Positions 15,206-22,304 of a stretch of DNA of 37,567 nucleotides are shown piece after piece; positions within the stretch are counted from its first letter, which is position 1; the number at the start of each line of letters is the position of its first letter. The translations under genes and the position numbers were made by a program. The notes beneath the pieces were generated by a model, which did not search any database, had not been told where the DNA came from, and worked only from the letters and a program-made list of their open reading frames with translations. Source of the stretch: an uncultured Lachnospiraceae bacterium (GTDB taxonomy: Bacteria > Bacillota > Clostridia > Lachnospirales > Lachnospiraceae); contig CANPOY010000029.1 of assembly GCA_947575805.1 (NCBI GenBank), positions 1 through 37,567 of the forward strand, written 5' to 3'.

Positions 15206-16117
15206 GTGGAATGGATCACTGGTTTGCAAAAGGCGATTGACTATATCGAAGATAATCTGACGGAAACGATTGATTATAAGATAGTCGCCGAACAGAGTTT
15301 TTCATCAAGCTATCACTTTCAGCGGATATTCAGTATTCTTTGCGGATTCACCGTTGGCGAGTATATTCGAAACCGCAGGCTGACGCTTGCCGGTACTGAG
15401 CTCGCCATGAGTGAAGCAAAAGTAATTGATGTGGCGCTGAAGTACGGCTATGAAAGTCCGGACAGCTTTGCAAGGGCATTCCAGAAATTTCATGGAATTT
15501 TGCCGTCTCAGGCTCGAAATGACGGCAGTTGTCTCAGATCCTTCTCCCGCCTTGTACTAAAATTTTCATTGGAGGGCGGTACAACTATGAGGTATCGAGT
15601 CGAAACAAAACCAGAATTAAAGCTTACAGGTTACAGGAGACGTTTTGAAGGAACACCTTACGATGCTTTGAGATGTAAGCAGGAAGAGGATTTTTTCATC
15701 TCCACAAGAGCGCATCAGTGGATGCTTAAGGGAATGTCAAATGACAAGCTGTCGGATTACTGTATCCTTACCAATATGGATGACGATGGTTATGATTTTT
15801 ATATTGCTGCAGCAACCGATGATTATGAACGCAGCAACATGTATAACCGTGATGTTACCGGGATTGACTTTATGGACAAATTCCGGTTTGAGGAAATCAT
15901 TCTTCCCGAGAGGACATACGCTGTTTTCGAGACGGAGAAGCAGAAAATGCCAATCCCGGAATATTTCGATATTCGCAGGCAAATAGCTGCCGCATGGTTC
16001 TCAAACGAGGAATATCAAATGCTCAATGCACCGGAGCTTACGGTTTACCATTGGGGGATCGTCGGAGGATATGCTGACAGGACTATTGAAATCTGGATTC
16101 CTGTGGAGAAGAAATAG
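15206..16117 (+). CDS. AraC family regulator with GyrI-like effector-binding domain
   Basis: A transcription regulator of about 303 aa. Two helix-turn-helix motifs lie at the N-terminus (IDYKIVAEQSFSSSYHFQRIF and KVIDVALKYGYESPDSFARAFQKFHGILPSQAR). A GyrI-like small-molecule binding domain follows from about residue 130 (YRVETKPELKLTGYRR to the end, IEIWIPVEKK). The start is taken as GTG at 15206, which gives the common N-terminus xEWITGLQKAIDYIEDNL; an in-frame TTG at 15194 abuts the AAGGAGG site and is too close. It is less G+C-rich than its neighbours. It may control the flanking exporters, but nothing in the sequence proves that. Confidence 0.9.
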   Translation: MEWITGLQKAIDYIEDNLTETIDYKIVAEQSFSSSYHFQRIFSILCGFTVGEYIRNRRLTLAGTELAMSEAKVIDVALKYGYESPDSFARAFQKFHGILPSQARNDGSCLRSFSRLVLKFSLEGGTTMRYRVETKPELKLTGYRRRFEGTPYDALRCKQEEDFFISTRAHQWMLKGMSNDKLSDYCILTNMDDDGYDFYIAAATDDYERSNMYNRDVTGIDFMDKFRFEEIILPERTYAVFETEKQKMPIPEYFDIRRQIAAAWFSNEEYQMLNAPELTVYHWGIVGGYADRTIEIWIPVEKK

Positions 16118-16129
16118 TATTTGCAGTTG

Positions 16130-16151
16130 AAAGAACGATTATTTGTTCTTT
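16130..16151 (+). terminator. Weak hairpin after the AraC gene
   Basis: AAAGAAC (16130-16136) pairs with GTTCTTT (16145-16151) around an 8-base loop. The following sequence is GTGGTGTTCTT, without a clean T-run, so it is a weak terminator at best. Confidence 0.35.
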
Positions 16152-16174
16152 GTGGTGTTCTTCAGGAGGTATAA

Positions 16175-16244
16175 ATGGCAGACCAGTCAGGGACCGGCGT
16201 TGCTGTGGATGTCAGCAGGCTGTTCTCCTTACCGGGTCTGCCAT
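16175..16244. repeat. Ten-base inverted repeat enclosing a 50-base loop
   Basis: ATGGCAGACC (16175-16184) is perfectly complementary to GGTCTGCCAT (16235-16244). Inside is a smaller hairpin TGCTG/CAGCA (16201-16205/16213-16217). The pairing would bury the ATG at 16175, so it could control initiation there. On the minus strand it is followed by ATTT, a weak terminator feature. Confidence 0.4.
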
Positions 16245-16315
16245 ATTTCGAATCCTGCTTTCTGCTTGGTAATATCTATATTCTATGTTCGTTTACCAAA
16301 TCCCGGATAATATGA
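16175..16315 (+). CDS. Small open reading frame with a strong ribosome site, function unknown
   Basis: A 46-codon frame starts at ATG 16175, five bases after a near-ideal AGGAGGT (16164-16170). It would encode MADQSGTGVAVDVSRLF and then a moderately hydrophobic tail (FLLGNIYILCSF). I recognise no family. Its start codon is also one arm of a 10-bp inverted repeat. It may be a real small protein, a leader peptide or the end of a decayed gene. Confidence 0.25.
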   Translation: MADQSGTGVAVDVSRLFSLPGLPYFESCFLLGNIYILCSFTKSRII

Positions 16316-16470
16316 AAGTCAACAACAGATTTCAAAGAAATTTTCGGCTTGCGCCGTGAAAGAACGGAAAACAGATCTCGCTGGGAGGAACGTAGCTGAA
16401 GAATGGGAACCGGAAGGCCAGGGAGTATGGACTGGATAAATAACCAGCTCACACATTCCCCCGCAGCCTC
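16316..16470. other. Remainder of the AraC-PPTase gap, no recognisable gene
   Basis: The gap between the two genes is 420 bases (16118-16537). Apart from the hairpins, the small frame at 16175 and the promoter at 16471, I see only a short CGGC-TTGC-GCCG hairpin and broken frames in this part. No RNA gene or riboswitch was recognised. Confidence 0.4.
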
Positions 16471-16499
16471 TTGACAAATACAGGAAATTAGCTGATAAT
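16471..16499 (+). promoter_or_regulatory. Strong sigma-A type promoter for the PPTase-exporter operon
   Basis: Perfect TTGACA (16471-16476), a 17-base spacer and GATAAT (16494-16499), 38 bases before the PPTase ATG. Confidence 0.85.
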
Positions 16500-16537
16500 A
16501 GCGGTGTTGCAGTAAGGGAGAGGACCGCGGAGAGGCG

Positions 16538-17242
16538 ATGAAAATATACCTTTTAAATGTGGGGGAGCTGATTCGGGAAAGCGATGGAAGCAGGTTTGAG
16601 GTGCTGCTGTCCAAGCTGGATGAGGCCAGGCGTGAGAAAGTCCTGTCTGCAAAGACGCCGCAGGCAAGGGCGGCAGAGCTGGGAGCAGGTCTGCTGCTGC
16701 AAAGGGTGGTAAAGGACTGTCAGGATCAGAAGAAAGATTACAGCGCTGTCCGGGGAGAATGCCCCAACGGCGTCCTTTGTACGGTACCTGATCTTGTATC
16801 ACAATTGAAAGCCCCCCTTTCCCTGACTTATCGATACGGGGAGAAGGGGAAACCGTATTTTCAGGAAATTCCTCTGTTTTTCAGTCTATCCCATTCCGGA
16901 GAATATGTGCTTTGCGGGGTGTCCTGCCGGGAGATTGGGGCGGATATTCAGAAGCTCCAGCCGACGGACGTGTTGAAGCTGGCAAAGCGTTTTTATTCGG
17001 AGCCGGAGTGCCTAGCCCTGGAACGCTGTGAAAGCGTGGAAGCAAGGCAGAGGTTCTTTTTTGAGCTATGGAGCAGGAAGGAAGCCTGGGGGAAGCTGAC
17101 GGGGGAGGGAGTCGCGGCGGTGCTTGGGCAGGATCTGGTGAGCAGGGATGCGGCGCCGGACATAGAGTGGGCAGTCATCTCACCGCCGGAAGGGTATACA
17201 GTGGCGGTGTGTGTGCATAGTAATACAGAACTGCAGAAATGA
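16538..17242 (+). CDS. 4'-phosphopantetheinyl transferase, Sfp family
   Basis: An enzyme that transfers the phosphopantetheine arm of coenzyme A onto carrier proteins. It is 234 aa, the size of Sfp-type enzymes. The FSLSHSGEYVLC segment, the magnesium-binding IGADIQK with D136, and W178-SRKEAWGK with K181/E182 are the family motifs. Sfp enzymes serve NRPS, PKS or other secondary carriers; none is in this window. The stop codon overlaps the ATG of the following exporter gene (ATGA), so all three genes are probably one transcript from the TTGACA promoter at 16471. Confidence 0.93.
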   Translation: MKIYLLNVGELIRESDGSRFEVLLSKLDEARREKVLSAKTPQARAAELGAGLLLQRVVKDCQDQKKDYSAVRGECPNGVLCTVPDLVSQLKAPLSLTYRYGEKGKPYFQEIPLFFSLSHSGEYVLCGVSCREIGADIQKLQPTDVLKLAKRFYSEPECLALERCESVEARQRFFFELWSRKEAWGKLTGEGVAAVLGQDLVSRDAAPDIEWAVISPPEGYTVAVCVHSNTELQK

Positions 17243-19098
17243 GGGTGAATATGGGACGTTTGATGAAGTATTTGAAGGACTATAAAAAGGAATCGGTTCT
17301 GGCGCCGCTGTTTAAGCTGTTGGAGGCTTTTTTTGAGCTACTGGTGCCTCTGGTTATGGCAAGTATCATCGACAGGGGAATCGGCAGCCTGGAGACAGGT
17401 TCCGACATGGGACATATCGGCAGGATGGGAGCCTGCCTGCTTACACTGGCTGTGGTGGGGCTGTTGTCCTCGGTTACGGCGCAGTTTTTTGCGGCCAGGG
17501 CGGCGGTGGGATTTTCCACTAAATTGCGTCAGGCCCTGTTTGACCATATTCAGTCCTTAAGCTTTACCAATATTGACAGGGTGGGAACCTCCACCATGAT
17601 CACCCGGATGACCAGCGACATCAACCAGGTGCAGTCCGGTGTCAACATGGTGCTACGGCTGTTCCTGCGTTCGCCGGTGATAGTGTTCGGCGCCATGATT
17701 ATGGCGTTTACCATTGACGTAAAGAGTGCACTGATCTTTGTGGTGGCAATTCCCCTCTTGACTATCGTGGTGATAGGAGTCATGGCCTGGACCATGCCCT
17801 TGTACAAGAAAGTACAGGCAGGCCTGGATAAGGTGCTGGGGATCACCAGGGAGAACCTTACCGGCGTTCGTGTGATTCGGGCTTTCCACAGAGAAGCGGC
17901 GGAAGAAAGAGAGTTCAGGCAGCATACCGGGGCTTTGGCCCGGAGTCAGATCTTCGTGGGCAAGATCAGCGCCATTATGAATCCCTTCACTTATGTGATC
18001 GTAAACGGCGCCATTATTGCCTTAATTTATACCGGGGCTCTGCAGGTCAATGTAGGCAATCTGACCCAGGGTGAGGTGATCGCCATTATTAATTATATGT
18101 CCCAGATTCTGGTGGAGCTGGTAAAGCTGGCGAACCTGATCGTTACCATCACCAAGGCCCTGGCCTGCGCGGATCGTGTGGCAGGAGTGTTTGAGATACA
18201 GAACGGAGAGGAAGCGGCGCTTTTGGCTGATGCAGGAGGCGGGGAGCAGGCTGGAGAAAGCGGCCGCGGAAACAGCACTCCGTTTCTGGTATTCGACCAT
18301 GTTTCCTTCGGATATGCGGGAGCCGGTGCGGATACCCTGCACAATCTGAGCTTTGCGGTGAACCGGGGAGAGACGGTGGGCGTCATCGGCGGCACCGGTT
18401 CCGGTAAGTCCTCCCTTGTGAATCTGATTCCGGGATTTTATCCTGTGACAGGGGGCGTCATCCGCATGGAGGGCAGGGATCTGAAGACTATCCCGGAAGA
18501 CGAGCTCAGGGGCCGCATTGGCGTAGTGCCCCAGAAGGCTGTTTTGTTTAAAGGAACGATTCGCAGCAATCTACAGTGGGGGAAACCCGATGCCACGGAG
18601 GAAGAAATGTGGCAGGCCATTGAGACTGCCCAGGCAAAGGACGTAGTGGAGGGTAAGGAGGGCCGGCTGGACGCAAAGATTGCCCAGAGCGGCAAAAATC
18701 TTTCCGGCGGACAGAGACAGCGTCTGACCATCGCCAGAGCCCTGGTGAGAAAACCGGAGATACTGATCTTAGACGACAGCGCCTCCGCTCTCGATTATGC
18801 TACCGACGCGAAGCTGAGGGCTGCGCTGAAAAATCTGGAGGGCAATACCACTACCTTCATTGTCTCCCAAAGGGCATCTACCGTCCGTCACGCGGATAAA
18901 ATACTTGTTCTGGACGATGGCGAGCTGGCAGGAGCAGGAACCCATGATGAACTGCTGGCAGGCTGTGAAGTGTACCGGGAAATATATTTCTCACAGTATC
19001 CTGAAGAACGGCTGAAGGCAGCCAGGGAGCAGGAAGAAATGGGGAAGCCGGAAACGGCGGAAAACATCGGAAAGGAGGGCATGAGGAATGGCAGATAA
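17239..19098 (+). CDS. Heterodimeric ABC exporter subunit with degenerate ATP site (BmrC/TM287-like)
   Basis: A 619-aa half-transporter with six membrane spans (about 15-310) and a C-terminal ATPase. Walker A is GGTGSGKS (384-391), the signature LSGGQRQ is normal, but Walker B reads LILDDSASALD. Thus the catalytic glutamate is replaced by aspartate at position 513. This is the hallmark of the degenerate half of asymmetric exporters. The C-terminal 35 residues are charged and extra to the ATPase. ATG 17239 overlaps the PPTase stop; ATG 17251, behind GAGGG, may be the true start. The next gene is its catalytic partner. Drug or lipid-like substrates are usual. Confidence 0.92.
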   Translation: MRVNMGRLMKYLKDYKKESVLAPLFKLLEAFFELLVPLVMASIIDRGIGSLETGSDMGHIGRMGACLLTLAVVGLLSSVTAQFFAARAAVGFSTKLRQALFDHIQSLSFTNIDRVGTSTMITRMTSDINQVQSGVNMVLRLFLRSPVIVFGAMIMAFTIDVKSALIFVVAIPLLTIVVIGVMAWTMPLYKKVQAGLDKVLGITRENLTGVRVIRAFHREAAEEREFRQHTGALARSQIFVGKISAIMNPFTYVIVNGAIIALIYTGALQVNVGNLTQGEVIAIINYMSQILVELVKLANLIVTITKALACADRVAGVFEIQNGEEAALLADAGGGEQAGESGRGNSTPFLVFDHVSFGYAGAGADTLHNLSFAVNRGETVGVIGGTGSGKSSLVNLIPGFYPVTGGVIRMEGRDLKTIPEDELRGRIGVVPQKAVLFKGTIRSNLQWGKPDATEEEMWQAIETAQAKDVVEGKEGRLDAKIAQSGKNLSGGQRQRLTIARALVRKPEILILDDSASALDYATDAKLRAALKNLEGNTTTFIVSQRASTVRHADKILVLDDGELAGAGTHDELLAGCEVYREIYFSQYPEERLKAAREQEEMGKPETAENIGKEGMRNGR

Positions 19099-20854
19099 GA
19101 CAAAGACTGACAGAAAACAGGGACAGATGGCGACGATGGGAAAGGTTCTGAATTACATTAGAAGATACTGGTTTCTGGTGGGTTTATCTTTGATTCTGGC
19201 GGCGGTGACCGTTGCGCTTACTCTGTATGTGCCCATCCTGACGGGAGATGCGGTGGATCTGCTTCTGGGGAAAGGGAGCGTGGACTTTGACGGGGTATTC
19301 GCCATCATGATAAAGATCGGCATAGCAGTGCTGATCACGGCGCTGTCTCAGTGGGTCATGAACACCTGTAATAATCATATCACATACCATGTGGTGAAAG
19401 ATATTCGGGAGGATGCCTTTCACAGGCTGGAGGAGCTGCCTTTAAGGTATCTGGACGCTCATGCTTACGGCGATATTGTAAGCCGGGTGGTGGCGGACGT
19501 GGATACCTTTGCGGACGGCCTGCTCATGGGATTTACACAACTATTCACGGGAGTGCTTACCATTTTCGGCACTTTGATATTCATGCTGGTCACCAATGTG
19601 CCCATTGCCCTGGTGGTGGTGTGCATTACCCCGGTTTCCTTCCTGGTGGCGAAATTTATCGCTACCAGAACCTTTTCCATGTTTAAGCTCCAGTCCGAAA
19701 CGAGAGGGGAGCAGACAGCCTTGATCGAGGAGATGATCGGCAACCAGAAGGTAGTGAAGACTTTTTCCAGGGAGGAGGCAGTAAAGGAGCAGTTCCGGGA
19801 GATTAACGGAAGGCTGGAGAAATGCTCCCTGAAGGCCATCTTCTTCTCATCTCTGACCAATCCCTGCACCCGCTTCGTTAACAGCCTGGTGTATGCAGGC
19901 GTTGGAATTTTCGGCGCGTTTGTGGCGATCCGCGGAGGGATCAGCGTGGGACGGCTGTCCTGCTTTTTAAGCTATGCAAACCAGTACACAAAGCCCTTTA
20001 ACGAAATATCGGGGGTGGTAACGGAGCTGCAGAATGCCCTGGCCTGTGCGGCCCGTATTTTTGAGCTGATCGATGAACAGCCTCAGACTCCGGACGGAGA
20101 GAATGCGAAGGAATTGACGGCTGCTAGAGGCAATGTAAAGCTGGAAAATGTGTATTTCAGCTATGTGCCGGATAAGAAGCTGATCGAGAATTTTAACCTG
20201 GAGGTGAAGCCGGGGCAGAGAGTAGCCATTGTAGGTCCCACCGGCTGTGGTAAGACAACATTGATTAATCTGCTGATGCGGTTCTATGACGTAAACAGCG
20301 GCAGGATCCGTGTGGACGGTACCGATATACGGGAGCTGACCAGGGGCAGCCTGCGCACCAGCTACGGTATGGTGCTTCAGGAGACCTGGCTGCGGGCAGG
20401 CACCATCCGGGACAACATCCGTATGGGTAAGCCGGAGGCGTCGGACGAAGAAGTGACGGCGGCGGCAAAATCCGCCCACGCCCACAGCTTTATCAAGCGT
20501 CTGCCCAATGGGTACGACACGGTGATTACGGAGGACGGGGGCAGCCTGTCCCAGGGACAAAAGCAGCTCCTCTGCATTGCCAGAGTTATGCTGTGCCTTC
20601 CGCCCATGCTGATTCTGGATGAGGCAACCTCATCCATAGATACCCGCACGGAGTTAAAGATTCAGAATGCCTTTGCCGCCATGATGGAGGGGAGGACCAG
20701 CTTTATCGTGGCCCACAGGCTTTCCACCATCCAGGAGGCGGACATCATCCTGGTGATGAAGGACGGAAATATTATCGAGCAGGGCAGCCATGAGAGTCTG
20801 CTGGCGAAGGGCGGCTTTTACGCAAATCTGTACAATTCACAGTTTGCGGGGTAG
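19088..20854 (+). CDS. Heterodimeric ABC exporter subunit with canonical catalytic site (BmrD/TM288-like)
   Basis: A 588-aa half-transporter, partner of the preceding gene, which it overlaps by 11 bases. Six membrane spans occupy about residues 30-310. Walker A GPTGCGKT (383-390), signature LSQGQ (487-491, with the Q typical of this half), Walker B LILDEATSS with E512, and H-loop VAHRLST are present. The signature and glutamate pattern complements the degenerate partner, so one composite ATP site should be fully active. An AAGGAGGG site precedes the ATG. No clear terminator follows before the acetyltransferase gene. Confidence 0.93.
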   Translation: MADKTKTDRKQGQMATMGKVLNYIRRYWFLVGLSLILAAVTVALTLYVPILTGDAVDLLLGKGSVDFDGVFAIMIKIGIAVLITALSQWVMNTCNNHITYHVVKDIREDAFHRLEELPLRYLDAHAYGDIVSRVVADVDTFADGLLMGFTQLFTGVLTIFGTLIFMLVTNVPIALVVVCITPVSFLVAKFIATRTFSMFKLQSETRGEQTALIEEMIGNQKVVKTFSREEAVKEQFREINGRLEKCSLKAIFFSSLTNPCTRFVNSLVYAGVGIFGAFVAIRGGISVGRLSCFLSYANQYTKPFNEISGVVTELQNALACAARIFELIDEQPQTPDGENAKELTAARGNVKLENVYFSYVPDKKLIENFNLEVKPGQRVAIVGPTGCGKTTLINLLMRFYDVNSGRIRVDGTDIRELTRGSLRTSYGMVLQETWLRAGTIRDNIRMGKPEASDEEVTAAAKSAHAHSFIKRLPNGYDTVITEDGGSLSQGQKQLLCIARVMLCLPPMLILDEATSSIDTRTELKIQNAFAAMMEGRTSFIVAHRLSTIQEADIILVMKDGNIIEQGSHESLLAKGGFYANLYNSQFAG

Positions 20855-20917
20855 TTTCACGAATTATTTGTGCCTACAAGGCCGGCATTGCCGTCGTCGG
20901 CGTGTTTGAAAGAGTGT

Positions 20918-21505
20918 ATGACAGGAAATATGGTGGAAAATATGACGGAGAGAACGCAGGAAGAAGACGATGGGGTCATTGAATATCGTGACCTGGGGGA
21001 AGCTGAGATTAACAGGGAGCTGTTTGGCAGCTTTGAACGCAGGCAGGTGGTATCGGACTGCTGGCGCAGGGAAAACGGGCAATGGGTAATCAGACATGCG
21101 CCCTTTATAGACGACTGGTCAGCGCAGGACTATCAGGTGCTGATTCAATGCCTGAAAGATACGGTCACGGCAGGAGGCCTTGTACAGGGAGCCTTTGTGG
21201 AAGGCAGATTGAAAGGCTTTGCGGCGGTTCTGCCTGAAATATTCGGCGGCGGAAACAGATATGTGGATCTGGCGTCGCTGCATGTCTCTCAGGATATGCG
21301 GAGAAAGGGGATTGGGACGGCGCTGATCCTTAAGGCAAAGGAATGGGCTCGGCAGCGGGGAGCAGGAAAGCTGTATATATCCGCCCATTCCGCCGTGGAG
21401 AGCCAGGCGTTTTACAGGAACATGGGCTGTGTGGAAGCAAAGCTGTATCATCAAAAGCATGTGGAAGAGGAACCCTTCGACTGTCAGCTGGAGCTGGAAT
21501 TGTAG
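20918..21505 (+). CDS. GNAT family N-acetyltransferase
   Basis: An acetyltransferase of about 195 aa. Motif A is visible as ASLHVSQDMRRKGIGTALILKAKEWARQRG and motif B as SAVESQAFYRNMGCVE. Start choice is uncertain: ATG at 20918, 20930 or 20942 are in frame, with the best ribosome site (ACAGGA) before 20930. The frame is open further upstream to 20870 but without a ribosome site. The substrate is unknown. The TetR gene starts 8 bases after its stop, so the two are likely co-transcribed. Confidence 0.87.
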   Translation: MTGNMVENMTERTQEEDDGVIEYRDLGEAEINRELFGSFERRQVVSDCWRRENGQWVIRHAPFIDDWSAQDYQVLIQCLKDTVTAGGLVQGAFVEGRLKGFAAVLPEIFGGGNRYVDLASLHVSQDMRRKGIGTALILKAKEWARQRGAGKLYISAHSAVESQAFYRNMGCVEAKLYHQKHVEEEPFDCQLELEL

Positions 21506-21513
21506 GAGCAAAA

Positions 21514-22110
21514 ATGTCAAACTTTACAAAAAAATCTCTTGAAAATTCCCTTAAAAATCTGCTTACGCAGAAGCCGTTAAATAAGATCACCATACAGGAC
21601 ATTGCCGACGACTGCGGAATCAGCAGGATGACTTTTTACTATCACTTTAAGGATATTTACGATTTGGTGGAGTGGGCGTGCGTCGAGGATGCGCAGGCCG
21701 CCCTAAAGGGTCGAAAAACTTACGATACATGGCAGCAGGGTTATCTGGAACTGTTCCGTATGGTTGCGGAAAACAAGGTGTTTATAAGCAATATTTACCG
21801 CTGTGTGGGCAGAGAGCAGGCGGAACGCTATCTGACGCCGCTGGCGGACCATCTGCTCTGCAATGTGGTGGATGAGCTGGCGCGGGGCATGGTTCTGCGT
21901 ACGGAGGATAAGTCGTTTATTGCCAGAGTATATTCCTATGCGTTTGTGGGAGTGATGCTGGATTGGCTGAAGGATGACATGAAGGAGCCGCCGGAACAGC
22001 TTGTAGGGCGTTTTGCCCTTGTGATGCAGGATAGCATTTCAGGGGCGGTAAACAGGATGCGAAAGGACGGGCAGGGTTCAGGGAAAAGTTTATCAAAAAG
22101 GCCGGAATGA
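21514..22110 (+). CDS. TetR/AcrR family transcriptional regulator
   Basis: A 198-aa regulator from ATG 21514, behind TAGGAGC; a longer frame from 21343 runs inside the acetyltransferase gene and is rejected. The N-terminal helix-turn-helix is ITIQDIADDCGISRMTFYYHFKDIYDLVEW, typical of TetR. The C-terminal domain resembles the DhaS-like group (regulators of TetR type with a FVGVMLDWLKDDM helix). It may control the downstream oleate hydratase in response to fatty acids, or the upstream exporters. The sequence does not decide between these. Confidence 0.9.
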   Translation: MSNFTKKSLENSLKNLLTQKPLNKITIQDIADDCGISRMTFYYHFKDIYDLVEWACVEDAQAALKGRKTYDTWQQGYLELFRMVAENKVFISNIYRCVGREQAERYLTPLADHLLCNVVDELARGMVLRTEDKSFIARVYSYAFVGVMLDWLKDDMKEPPEQLVGRFALVMQDSISGAVNRMRKDGQGSGKSLSKRPE

Positions 22111-22124
22111 TAAAAATTCAGACA

Positions 22125-22168
22125 AAAGAGCGGTTGTGACAGATATTTTATCACAGCGGCTTTTTTGT
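22125..22168 (+). terminator. Rho-independent terminator after the TetR gene
   Basis: A stem of about 14 pairs with one mismatch and GU pairs (22125-22139 with 22151-22165, around an 11-base loop), with TTTTTTG at its 3' side. Confidence 0.85.
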
Positions 22169-22171
22169 TTA

Positions 22172-22200
22172 TTGCGGGAAGAAAAGCGCCAGGCTACAAT
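22172..22200 (+). promoter_or_regulatory. Promoter for oleate hydratase
   Basis: TTGCGG (22172-22177), a 17-base spacer and TACAAT (22195-22200). The leader to the ATG at 22305 is about 98 bases. I did not find a clear TetR operator palindrome in it. Confidence 0.65.
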
Positions 22201-22304
22201 GGGAGCATAACAGAGAAAAGAGCAGGGCTGCCGGACAGCGCTGCGGAAGAGATGCCCAGCCGTCTGGGGCGGGGGCTGATTTAAGAGAAAGAGAGGTTGT
22301 GTGT

